In this document: positions 1 to 11,311 of the stretch, piece by piece
Numbering within the stretch: the stretch's first letter is position 1
Layout: each line of letters opens with the position of its first letter
DNA from: Pisaster brevispinus
Taxonomy: Eukaryota; Echinodermata; Asteroidea; Forcipulatida; Asteriidae
Direction: 5' to 3'
NCBI GenBank assembly: GCA_023634235.1
Contig: JAMKCF010000013.1
Coordinates: 14,447,705 to 14,511,704, forward strand
Length of the DNA stretch: 64,000 nt
Program-made: the position numbers and the translations under genes
The notes under the pieces: generated by a model
The model's input: only the letters and a program-made list of their open reading frames with translations
Database searches by the model: none
What the model was told of the DNA's origin: nothing

Positions 1-615
1 ACTGCACAACTCTGTTAAATTTGTTCTCAAACGATGATCGTCCTATTCTCATATTGCCCCTATAGATGCAAATATGGATAATTTTAGGGATACAGTCTTT
101 CAAGTAAACATTTGGTAAACAGTAAAACATCTCCAGTGTTTTTTGCTCAAAACACATTTATAAAGCCTATAAATAACTCCGGCGTGGGATTTATCGGGAG
201 TTGCCCAGACTTCAGGATTTCTCCTTGATTACCCACTGCATCTTCGGATTTTCTCGAAGGAGGGGAAACTGCCATCGCAGAGAATCAAAGACTGGGCCCT
301 TGTTACATGTATGACATACTTTGGATATCTGTTTGAAGTGATGTTTATACATTCATGTATGTAGAGTATGTAGAGAGTCTGTAAACTTGTAGAATGTAAC
401 ATCTTGCAATTATGGTGACGTTATTAGGAACTTCCACATCAAAAGGGAACTTGAATTGTCAATTTTTCAGGATTTTAAATTTTCCTTCAATCTCACCCCT
501 GATGTTACTCGCACCATTGCATGTTTCTACATTAATATCAGACTTTGTGTGATTACTCGTGTTGTGATAACATTTTTGCAGGCAGCAACTGTATGTAAGT
601 TATACATCTCTGATG

Positions 616-680
616 ATTTGATTTGATTTGATTTGATTTGATTTGATTTGATTTGATTTGATTTGATTTGATTTGATTTG
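616..680. repeat. (ATTTG)n pentanucleotide microsatellite
   Basis: About 13 nearly perfect copies of a GATTT/ATTTG unit in a row. Confidence 0.97.
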
Positions 681-1334
681 AATGAAGGGTCAGGGCCCAA
701 ATTCACAAAGCCCGTAAGTGCAGAAACCCTACTAAGCGCATACAGATTTTGCTTAGCAGTGAAAAAGTCTGCTTAACAGCAAGAAGCTATCAGTCAAAAC
801 TTCATCAAGTTTTGACAGGGTTCTCCCCATGTACAAGCTAGCATATCGGGCCTACACGGGCGAATTGCATGCCGATATACATGTACGCAAATTTCGGCCG
901 ATACGCAAAAACAAAACTTAAAAAGAGAGAAAATCACAGTGAATGCTCCAGATTGCAGAGTATGGCTTTTAAAACCCAGATAAACACCAAATGTAGAAAA
1001 CATTCCGAAGATGTTGTTTTAATTTAGCATGCTTCGACCAACCATCAACAAATCTTGGTCCAGAATGCCCCACAGTTTTGAAAAAAACCTGCGGAGATCC
1101 CTGATGGATATGAAATAGTCCAGATTTGACCTAGTGATTATATTCTGCATGAATGCACTAATATATATCCAATATTTGTGTAATATTTGCAGGGATTTTT
1201 GTTTGCACTAGTAGGGTGGGGGATTAGGAGAACGTATGTCATGTGCATTGGTGACATGTCTTGGAAAACACCAGATGGTCGGAATGTAAGGTTTATGGGC
1301 CTGATTCAGAAATTACTTCCTGACTCTGGAGGAA

Positions 1335-1770
1335 ACTCTAGATAGAGTCCCCATGGAAGTGGGCAAAAAACTGCAAGTCTCTAACCATCTAACCTCTTGT
1401 TAAATTAGTGTAGAATTGTCTTTTCATCTGATACTCTTTCAGAGTGAAATTTGAAACATGACGCCATCAAGCCTCGAAAAAACAAATGGATCATTCCAAA
1501 GAGGAACTCTGTGCCAATCAAAAGATCAAATTCAATGCCATTTTGATTTTAATTTCATCAAAATTCAGGAATGAACCGAAACCTCTCTGTACAAAAAATA
1601 AACAGATCATATTTTCAAATGTGGCGTCATTGAGCGTTTTTTTCATTTTTGACAGTAAGTGTTCTTGAAGGGTATACTATTAACGCAGCGGCATTTTAAA
1701 TCGTTTTAGCGTAATTAGAGACTTACATGTTTTTTCCCCATTTTCGTAAGACTCCACCAGATAATGAGTG
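1335..1770. mobile_element. MITE-like element, older copy
   Basis: It has the same internal order as 18320-18750 (GATAGAGTCC near the left end, 'gacgccatcaagc...aaacaaatgg', 'ccattttgattttaatttca', and a right end running into 'ccccattttcgtaagactc'). The ends are decayed. No coding capacity is seen. Confidence 0.6.
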
Positions 1771-4077
1771 CATGTTAAAACTGAATATGACCGAAAAGAG
1801 CCTCTTTAACAACTTCTGTTCGGCGGCGAGTGTTTTTTTGTTTTTTTTTAATCCCCCTTTTTTTAAAAGCATTATCTAGTTTGATGAAACCTTTTAGTGC
1901 CATTAAGCTTTGGCGAAAGCCAACCTGGTAGGATTGTATCGCGTTTGCTTACACCAGGAACCAATAACGCAGCGTCCCCTTTAAAGCAGGTTGAAGCAAT
2001 TAGTCCGGCTGATCCAGTAATGAACCCAGAGCTTATTTTACTGTATGGTAGACTTTTATGAGATGGAGTTCGGAACCTATTTAATCATCCCTCTGGAAGA
2101 GTGGCGGCGGGGGCGGGCGAACAGCGAGCTTTGTTGACTCAATGCAAACCCTGAAAGGATTATTACATAAACCAATTTTTGCGGGACTCGGGGAAACGTC
2201 CAAGGAGATTTGCAACGGTTGTTTTGGGGGGTTTTTGATTTTTTATTTTTTTTTAACCGGCACACTTGTTTCCTGTGAAATGTTTCCTTTGACAGGCCTG
2301 AAATTTCATCTCTGAGAGGGCAAGGCCATTTCGTTGTGTGTGCCCCAAAAATGGGCGTAAGGCGCTACGCCCTTCTTTAGGTCACTGGAAGTACTTTTTT
2401 CAGTAACAAAAGTCCGTAAGCAAAAAATAATAATTAGCAATAAAATGGCTCCTCTGTCAAAAAAATATAGCATTAATGTTACTTTTTTTTTGTTGCTACA
2501 TAGAATTACTCCAAAGAGATGTTTTCTCATTCCCATGCAGAATTTAACCTTCCCGTAATGACTCATGAATAGCAGGAAACGTAACGAAAAGTTACATCCC
2601 TTTTCGTAAAGGGCACTTCCATTGGAAAGCTCAAAGTCTATGGGAAACTTTTGAAGGGGCACCAAGGCCAAGAGCAGGGGCAACAGAGGCCATGGCCTCC
2701 ATGGCCTCCGTGTAATTCCAGGTCCGTGTTTTCTGTGGATTTCATCAGTGTTTATTGGTGGAACAGCTCTCCGATTGTCAACATAACATGGATCTGTTTT
2801 GTTTTCCGTCTGTTCGTTGACTTTATAGTGTACAGTTTAATAGGAAATGAGAAGGAATTGCAAATGTGTGATTGAAACTTTTGATTGAAGAAATGTTCAA
2901 GTTTTTTTCCCAAGAACACAGAACAATAATGTTCCATGTTACAATTTTTTATTATTTTTTTCTTACCTCAGTATCTGAAACCGTATTTCCATTTCTGTTG
3001 ATGGCATGGGGGAAATACTAATAATAAAAATAATGAACAAATCAAATTAAATTGTTAAAAAAATTAAACGAATGTAAAATCTTTATATAGACCTGCCAAG
3101 GAAATCTACCCACACATAGCCAAACTGGTCTTGCCGTAGGATATCAAACAGCGATCAAATAATTACCCTCCGAGGAGAAGAAGAGAAGAACCGAGTGACG
3201 TGATTGAAATTGTTTGTCCTTCTTCCCAAGACCAGTATATAAAAAAAAGAAGAAGAAGCCAACATCGATATCCATCCAGATCAGAGGCTCGCTTTGCCCC
3301 GGTTGTGTTTTGACATGCGTAGATGGACCCTTGGAGGTCAGCCCGGTTGTGGTGATTAAGCATTCCCACATGAGGCGTAATTAAATTGCAGCCTGTAACG
3401 TATTCTTGTTATCGATCCGCCGTTACACATGTACGTACCGGGCGGAAGCTTATATGCGGACCTCCCTATTATTGCCTTGCCTTCAGTGGTGAAACTAGAT
3501 TTCTGATCAAAACTCTGCGAGGCAAGTTTACGCTTGGCCTCGGTAAATGTATCCGAATTTGTTATTTCATAACATCTTGTAAATATGCGGAGGTGATGAG
3601 TACAGGTATCCAGCAGTGTTTGTTTTGGCAGATATTTATGTGTGATGTGGAGTTTGTGGGGCCTATTTTTTTTTCTTCGGCATTTTGATTTTCCCTCGCT
3701 TGGCTGCCGAGGCACCAAATCAATTTCGAACAAATGCTTATCCAGAATGAAGTTCGGTCAGCGACTGTCATTGACTGTACTCCCCTCTCCAAGCCTTTAA
3801 CTGTCCCCAAAGCAAAACTGAAATATCATCTCTAGGGCTTGATTTATTTTGTTTTTGGGGGGAGGGGGGAAATCCAGAAGTCTGGAGGGCTTGTTGCCAA
3901 TAAAGATTTACTGGACGATAATTTTTTGCTACAAGACTAGAATCAACATGAGAAATGTTTTTTACACAGTTTACCATCATTTGTGAAGTGTTTCTAGTTT
4001 GAAGAAGCATTTACATCGGTCTTTAGAGAGGATTATCTCATACGTCCTTTGGGTGCATTTAAGTATTCTTCGATACT
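1771..4077. other. Gene-free stretch, nothing recognised
   Basis: AT-rich DNA with short poly-T runs. Small ORFs here show no family motif or splice context. No RNA gene was seen. Confidence 0.5.
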
Positions 4078-4079
4078 CA

Positions 4080-4250
4080 ACATAATTGAAAGGTATATAT
4101 TTATCAGACTCAAAAAGTCATCATCTTAACCAAATTCAAATTGAAAGATAAATATATATTTATCAGACTCAAAAAGTCAACATCTATAAAAAAAAAAAAT
4201 TGAATTAAACGATATGTTTATTTATCAGACTCAAAGTCAACATTTTAACA
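4080..4250. repeat. Three imperfect tandem copies of a 60-bp unit
   Basis: The core 'tttatcagactcaaa' followed by 'agtca' recurs at about 4099, 4159 and 4220, each preceded by a short TATA-like run and followed by 'catct/cattt taac'. Confidence 0.8.
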
Positions 4251-4445
4251 TTTAAAATTTGAAATTTTTTGGGGTTGAACAAAGAACAATTTATTAGAGC
4301 GGGATTTGAATCTAAGACCGCCAGATTGCTGTGCCTGGGCTTGACCTACTGAGCTATCTAGCTCTACGTTGGCATTCTCCCTATTTTTACTGGCCAAGGG
4401 TGTGTGGCCCAATGTAAAATTCAAGACTTGATCCTTCCCCTCCAC
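4245..4445 (-). mobile_element. tRNA-headed SINE copy
   Basis: On the minus strand 'agctagatagctcagtag' (A box) and 'agattcaaatccc' (B box) are seen, but the flanks cannot form an acceptor stem, so it is a SINE head and not a tRNA gene. Related copies lie at 4560-4800 and 27965-28180. Confidence 0.65.
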
Positions 4446-4559
4446 CCCGGCTCGCTTTATCCACTCCCCCCCAAAAAAAACTCTACCAACTGTTCAAGCT
4501 TATATATATGTGCCAAAAACTGAACTTTAAATTTTGTTTTTTAAATGTATACATGTAAA

Positions 4560-4800
4560 TGGAAAACAATTTTGGATTGAACAAAGAAAATTTGACTAGA
4601 ACAGGATTTGAACCGGTGACCTCCGGATTAAGAAGCCAACCCTCTACCAACTAAGCTATCGCGCCCTAAAGTTGGCGGTTTCCCTATTTTGGCAAAATCT
4701 TTGTTCATGGGGTGCCGGTCAGAAGCCATTCGACCTTTAACCAGCCTCTGCGTAATTAGTGGTCAGCTGGCCAAATGCTAGACTTACAACACCCGCGGAC
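4560..4800 (-). mobile_element. tRNA-headed SINE copy
   Basis: On the minus strand 'gcgatagcttagttggtaga' and 'ggttcaaatcct' are the internal promoter boxes. A body shared with 27965-28180 follows ('tggcttctgac', 'attttgggttgaac' type flanks). Confidence 0.65.
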
Positions 4801-5561
4801 CAGTCAAAACTCTCTCTCCAATTTGTCCGGTTAGCTACATGATCAGTGTTGAAAAAACATCCCTATTTTATATGAAAAACATGCCCGGACCAGGGAACAA
4901 ACTGGCGAACTAGTTAATTGGTCCTGCTGCCTCTGTCATTAGCGAATGTAAGGGCCATCCCCTGTAAACCATGTTTAAACTGCTGTGTAGCCAGGGATCA
5001 GACCCAAGATATAAAACGTTCATGACATGTAAATGTGCGTGGTAATTTACATGTACACTGTACGTGTAGTTCCAGATACATTGTAGGGCTGTTGGTCGTA
5101 GCATTGCTATGGTTGTAGTTGTGCTCATTTAGGGGGCGGGGGGGTGTTGCAGTTTGCGAGACCAACTCCTGAGAGGAAACATGTTTTCTTGCTTGGGGTA
5201 TTAAGAATATGTGTTTTCTTGCCTGAAAAAAAGAGAAACCTGTTTCTGTCTGCTGTAAGACCAAGACCGTGTCAGTACCCTTGCTTGAAGAGTAAACGCA
5301 GACAGCGACGTGCACCGTACTCGTATATGTCACTGGAGAAGCTCCGCAGCGATAACGATTATTTAAGAAATCTCATCACACTCGCAGAGCCTTGGTCTCG
5401 CCTTTCATTACGGCGCGTTCATTTTACACCTGTGTGTGCGTGTTGGTATTCGGTTGCAGCGGCCCAGGGAATCTTAATTGCCAGATGTTGTCCAGACCTT
5501 GACACACAGACAGATAGACTGACAGCAGCTGACGGGAGGGGACGGACAAACAAGCAGACAA

Positions 5562-5582
5562 ATGAGGTTGGGCAGTCGAAAA
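5562..5582 (+). CDS. Candidate initiating exon of the sialyltransferase
   Basis: ATG at 5562 opens seven codons (M-R-L-G-S-R-K) followed directly by a donor-like GTAAAG at 5583. Joining it in phase 0 to the exon at 10298 gives a short basic cytosolic tail before the signal anchor, as expected for this enzyme type. It lies at the end of a locally GC-richer stretch (about 5270-5580) that could be a 5' leader. The donor and the ATG context are weak, and other upstream ATGs could serve, so this is only a candidate. Confidence 0.25.
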
Positions 5583-6204
5583 GTAAAGGCGGGCAAGATT
5601 AATGAGGTTCTGAATGTCAGGATTCGATTCGGTCGTGTTGTTTTAGACATTGTAACAAATTTTGGAACAAGTTCGTTTCTCGTCAATAATGGTAATTGAT
5701 TTTACATGTGCATTGTAACCAACTACATGTTCATGGTATGTACATAGTTTTAATCATGTAGCTTAAGGGTTTTAAAAAATATTTTTCCGAAACACTTGCA
5801 GGATTATTTTCAGTCTAAAAGCATTTTTTTTTTGTCCTGGCCATTACAACATTTCTTTCATCAATGAAACTCCGTTTAGACACCTGTATAATTACGTTTT
5901 TTCATTGACATTTGCCGATTTTAAGGGCTTGGATTTTTTTTTTTTTTTTTTTTTACAGTCATGTTTCTGAAGCATAATCAGACAATTGGAAAGCTGTTAT
6001 GTAACAATCAATTATTGACCCTTGCCCTTTGACTTGTCCATGCTGGCTGTTTCAAACGTGGTTGGTTTGAACCTTCCACCACGCTTTGACCTTGGTGGTG
6101 CTGAATTGATCATGGGATTAATATTTGAGGATTAGGGTAGGGTAATTTTATAAAGGATTATCCTAAGAATAACAGCATTTTGTAATCCCCTCCAGCCTGT
6201 ATTG

Positions 6205-6480
6205 GGTGGCATTTATGGCTAGTACGTAAAAGCTGTGGCCTCAATCACCTCGCACCACTGTGGTCCTGGTTCGATTCCTGGCTAGGGCCATGTGAGTGGA
6301 GTTTTGCATTGGTTCTCTCCTGTGCCACAAGGGTTTTTCGCCGGGCCCTTCAGTTTTCCTCCCTCCATGCCCTCAAACACTTTCGCTCTCTGGCTGTGGC
6401 CTGCAGTTTGATCACATTGTAGCAATGTAGCTGCGTTCTTCTCAATTCAGTTGCGAGGCAAGAATGGTTTGCCACCCCAA
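6205..6480 (+). mobile_element. SINE-like repeat with B box
   Basis: 'ggtcctggttcgattcctgg' contains a B box (GGTTCGATTCC) with a non-tRNA tail ('tgcattggttctctcctgtg', 'ccacaagggtttttcgccgg'). No paired acceptor stem is seen. Confidence 0.5.
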
Positions 6481-7496
6481 GTTAATTACTATTGTTATGA
6501 TACTGTGCCGCATTTATTAATTACTATTCCTTTTTAATTCAGATTTGTGGAGCCTTGTAGAGCTCCGATATCAAACAAAAAACCCAACAGCATGACTACA
6601 TCGTATATTGAAATTAAGGTCATATCAGATGAAAGGTAACACAACCCCCTAAGGTGCATCGTCACATTGTTTATTAAAACAAATTTGAGGTCTCGCCGCT
6701 TTGGTTTCCAAGGAATTGCATTTTCCTCATTTGGTCTTTCCAGCTCGCACACAAAAAATTTGATGAAAAGAATATTGACAAGAGAGAAAAAAAAGCAATA
6801 CCATTAATCAGATCTTATGCAATTTCATCAAGTCCGTTTTCCAATCAATTTATGTATTTATTTTTCTCCTACACAAAAAAAAAGGAGACTTTTTTATTTT
6901 CCACAGGCTCTCAAAGGAAACTTCCAATCATTTTTTTATTTTTATTTTTTACCAAGGATTCAGTCGGTGACGGAAACTTATTGTAGAGGAACAATTTCTA
7001 GCATTTTTGTAGGGTTGAGGGGAAGTTAGTGATTTAATAGCGGAGAGACTTTGTGGACAGAACGTGGTACGAATGTAGACACCGACGCAAGGAAGCTGTC
7101 TGGGTTGTTTTATTGTAGAAGTCACTCACCTCCACATCTTAGGCTCCCTGCTCTGTGAGAGATTTATATGTAAATCACATTATGAGCTTAGACACTAGAC
7201 ACACTGTGCGTTGGACGGCATTGTGTACCAGCCTACCACTCATTAGGCTATGTTAATTAGCTGTCGGACCATTCGATATAAAAATATAATTTGATAGCAA
7301 GATTTTTAAAAACATGATTGTTTACAAATTAAATAAGCAACAGAAACAAAGACACAGGGGAAACTTGTTACAAAAACAGAAACGAATCATGGTCAATGTT
7401 TAGATCAGCAACAAAAAAAACACGCGCAAAAACGAAACACGTGCAGACACAACATGCACACACAACCTGCACAAGGGGCACGCACATCAACTTGGG

Positions 7497-7504
7497 GGCA
7501 CGTG

Positions 7505-7535
<31 letters not shown>
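7497..7535. repeat. Poly-C then (CA)n run
   Basis: A run of about 17 C is followed by about 8 CA dinucleotides. Confidence 0.9.
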
Positions 7536-8369
7536 ACCCAATGCCACCTTAGCTAGGCCACAGCAAAAATGTACATGTATAGATAAATAAAGCAGTGATG
7601 TAAATTTCCCTATAATATTAAATTTTCACATATTTTAAATCCTGTAATATTTCAAAGTGAAATAAAAATACCAGTTTTTAATACATGTAGCTTCTGGGAA
7701 ACTCACTACAAAGATAGAAACTGAAAACAAAACCAAAATCTCCATATGCTGGTCTTTCTGGGGTTGGAAATTTTTCTTTTCAACCTCAGGGATTCCTCTG
7801 GGAATTCTTAAGGGCATTTTGGACCCAAACTGTTGCCAGTTTGCCTGAGGCACGCTGAAATCTCTCCATCAATGCTGAAACGAGTTCCTCGGATTGTTTT
7901 TACTTTGGTGTTGGTTTTAAAAGCTCGACTGTGCAACGGGGAGTATTCAAAATGGTTTTATTTTCAGATTTACATGAAGAAGAAAAAAAAGGAGCTTTAA
8001 TCCAAGTACGTTCGCCTTATGGAGAGACCCTATAGACATGATAGAGAACAAAATTGAACAATTAGTCCCAACAAAGACTAAATAAATCAGAAACAAGTTA
8101 TAACAACTACGCAAACAAAGCCCAACGAATCATAAATGTTGAAATGTTGGGGGAAAAATGTTTATATTGGGGGAGGGGGTGCATTTGTTAGGAAAAAGGA
8201 AAAACAATGACTGGTCGGCCTGCGTGATTTCAACTGGATGTGGTCAACTACATGTATGTACATTTTGTTCAAACACAGTGTTAAAAGATTAACCCAAAGT
8301 GGTTTAACGATAAGCCCTCTGGCTCATTGGTCTAACTTTTTGGGATTCAACCTGGTTCAGTCTGGCTAA

Positions 8370-8640
8370 AAGGCAGGGTGTACCTTTGTTAATTCCTCCA
8401 AAAATTAATGACCATAAAAACTGACTTGGTAAAGAGCATTGGAGAGCTGTTGATATTTATAAACCATTGTTAGAAACGACCCCCCCCCCCCCTTTGAAGT
8501 AATGTTTCAGAGAAAGAGGTGATTTTTTTACAAAACAATTTGAATCTGAGCAAGGCTTCAGGCATGAAGCCTTTCTCAGGCATCTGTAAGCACACAGTTC
8601 TATGCAACACTGGTATGGGTTTTTTTTCTTACATTATTTT
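8370..8640 (+). repeat. Dispersed repeat, copy 1
   Basis: It shares a long block with 48400-48690 ('aaaattaatgaccataa', 'cattgttagaaac', 'tttgaatctgagcaaggctt' and on). The block includes a near-palindrome (GGCTTCAGGCATGAAGCC). It carries no ORF. Confidence 0.8.
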
Positions 8641-8979
8641 CCTGGAACTTCGATGACCGGTTGAGCCCAAATTTTCACAGGTTTGTTATTTTATGCATAG
8701 CGGTACACCAAGTGAGGATACTGGTCTTTGACAACTACCAAAAGTAGACCCAGCCTTCTAGAACTGTTCAGACTGTCCAGCCGTTTATGAACTGACGTTA
8801 GTACGCTCTGAGTGATCGCATAGTGTGAACATGTGTGTGGAGAATGCCTGTGGAACATGTACAGTTCGATGCATTCACTGCATGATATCATATTACTGCA
8901 TTGCTGCAGCGCCTCGGTCATCCCCAAATATATGAATAATTATCCAATATCAATCGAAAGCAAAGCTCCCTAAAAGTGT

Positions 8980-9425
8980 ACTGTGTAGGGTGCAGTCACA
9001 ATGTCATATCATATTTCTGGTCGGCATAGTTTATCTGTCATTCAAAAAGCACAGTGGATGATATTGGATGGTCAGACTGTAGGAATACTGACTGCGTACG
9101 ATATAGAAGTAATCACCACGTGATTTCATGCAGGCTGGCAAATAGTTGATCTATCATTCAAGTGGATGGTATATTGAATGGTTAGACAGTAGGAGGGTTA
9201 ACTGTGTACTGTGTAGATGCACTCACCGCATGATATCATATATGCAGGCTGGCAAATAGTTGATCTGTCATTCAAAATAACAGTCCTGACAGTGGATGAT
9301 ATTAAATGGTCAGACAGTAGGAGGGTTGGCTGTGTAGTTTGTAGACGTACTCACCACGTGATATCATGCAGGCTGGCAAATAGTTGATCTATCATTTAAA
9401 ATAACAGTGGATGATATTAAATGGT
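8980..9425. repeat. About four tandem copies of a 115-125 bp unit
   Basis: Markers 'caggctggcaaatagttgat' at 9131, 9245 and 9369 and 'ggtcagac(a/t)gtagga' recur in order; the first unit is more diverged. A related segment on the other strand lies at 42785-42990. Confidence 0.85.
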
Positions 9426-9429
9426 TTGT

Positions 9430-10297
9430 TTTCAGATTGTAATAGGGGCGCACTCCTTGTGTCGCTGCCATCGCCTGTTCTCTTTCAATCGCCGCTATTC
9501 TCAGCTCTTGCACACCTCTGCCAACTCCACTTTGTCTCATTTTCTAATCCAGCGCAGTTTAGGGTGACCTCTGCCACGACAGTAAAAGTGTCTGAAAAAA
9601 ATAACACGAAACAGAAAGTTGGTTTTTGTTTCGGAAATGTAGATACTTATATACTAAAGTAATATGTAAACATCAGAACCATTGGGGAAATGTCAATTCG
9701 GGACATCACCTTTTCGTTGATCTTTTTGTTGAATGAAAGTATGTAAAATCTTGAGGGCGTTTGCAGCTGCTCAGTGCATGCATTTGGTACAAGCCGTTTG
9801 AGGCCGTTATTGTCTCCAATGGATTGATTACTAAAATAAATTCCTTATGTTTTCCCAATCATTTTTGTCAAATAAGCAGCCAATAGAAACGCCGGGTTAC
9901 CTTATTTTGTTGTTTCTCAAAACGGTGATTAAATTTCAATTAATGTGTATCATGCAAATGTTATTTTGGGTCATGCGATTTAAAAAAAAACACTCAGTTT
10001 TACAATCCACTTCGGCTTTTTGCAGAAATCTCTAGGGGAGCCTTACTTTGGTAAATTCAATAGCGATTTCGCATGGCTGTACAAGTTTAATTGAGTACAA
10101 TGCCATGTAAATGTGTAAGCCTCAAAGTGAAATTGTGTGACAATTTCAACTGAAGAGGCAAACATCACTTCAGTTTGAACGCTTGAAAGTGAAATAGGCT
10201 GCCTTTTTTTTGCCGAGAATGACTTGGGAAACCTTTTACTTAGTAACTGTTGCATTTCTTTCATCTCATTCGTCTTGTTTTTGTTTTTGCCTCGTAG
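9430..10297. other. Gene-free stretch before the sialyltransferase exon
   Basis: Intronic or 5' flanking sequence; it ends with a pyrimidine tract and the acceptor tag at 10295-10297. Nothing else is recognised. Confidence 0.6.
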
Positions 10298-11311
10298 AAT
10301 CGAAGACGCCTGATCGTCTTCATCTTCTGGTATTCACTCTTCATGCTAATGGGCATGGCCTACTACTCCCATGTCCACGTCAGATGGAAGGACGACTCGC
10401 ATCTCCTGCGAGTCTACAACTCCATCTTCCTACCCACTCCGTCACCGCTGCTAAGAAAACATTACTTAAAACTCCCTGTCGAGAACCTCACAGTGCCATT
10501 GTTCCTTCAAAACATGAACGACATCCAATTGCGGACAGCGCGGTTAAAACTGGAGGATGGCCCGCCCAACGTGGCCGCCTATCAGAGAACTAAATACGAT
10601 CTCCTGGAGCTCTTGAACAGCAACCTCAGCCAGTTCCTTTTAAAAGAACCCTCCGTGCAGGTCCAAAACTTAAGCAACTCTCTACGGCGAGTTAAAAACG
10701 CTCTTTTAGGTTTCAATGACTCAAGGACTACTCCCGGATACGGGGATATAAATAGTCTACTAAACTCATCGCTTGGTAACTCATCCGCCATGGTTGACAA
10801 GGCGATGCTGTCGCAGAGCGACCAATTTCGTAATAGTTCCTATTTGATAGCGGCCCTCGAGAAGAATATGCAGAAGATCCGGGAGGAGACGGAGATCAGT
10901 CTGAAGCGTCTGATTGAACTCAACGAGATCATCAACGCTCCCAACGAAACTTTCACCAAGGATTTATCCATGCATGCCCTAGCCAGTCAGTCGGAACTCT
11001 CCAGATTAAGGGATCTCAGTGAAATGTACGCGTTGAACAGAAGCCGTCCCCCGAAGGCCTCCCCGGAGACGGCTGCACCCAGCCGGAACCAGAGTCCGGT
11101 TCCTCAAGAACTGCACACCAGTAGGAACTTTGGGATTGTGCCCAATGTTTTGGGTGGATCGTCAGTCTTGAGATACCCCAAGGAGGGTGGGGAGGTTGCG
11201 ACACACAGTGCGACAAGAACCGTAGCGGATAGGGTGAAACCGAAGGCTGTATACCGTCCATCAACACCTATGCCTGAAGTAGATGGTTACTACTTGCTAG
11301 AGACCAGAAAT
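10298..11311 (+). CDS. Sialyltransferase exon: signal anchor and long stem
   Basis: The acceptor is ...gcctcgtag before 10298 and the donor is gtaagt at 11312; 1014 nt equals 338 codons in phase 0 at both ends. The frame opens NRRR then LIVFIFWYSLFMLMG, a typical positively charged cytosolic tail plus type II anchor. The stem holds about ten N-glycosylation sequons (for example NLT, NLS, NDS, NSS, NET, NRS) and a heptad-like, charged helical stretch near residues 186-215, then a Pro/Ser-rich stretch with no fold I recognise. No catalytic motif lies in this exon. Its link to the next exon rests on phase, strand and topology. Confidence 0.85.

Noticed and set aside
4597..4675. tRNA-like sequences (also near 4290, 28100, 40960, 43930, 44300, 50000, 52950, 60380)
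   Set aside because: A and B boxes are present but acceptor stems do not close and long shared bodies follow, so these are SINE heads and not tRNA genes.
5144..5602. 152-codon ORF in a GC-richer block
   Set aside because: No recognisable domain; it is more likely leader sequence or chance. The small candidate start exon at 5562 is in another frame.
10210..10593. 127-codon plus-strand ORF starting before the sialyltransferase exon
   Set aside because: It is in a different frame from the signal-anchor frame and overlaps the intron and acceptor; composition fits a shadow frame.
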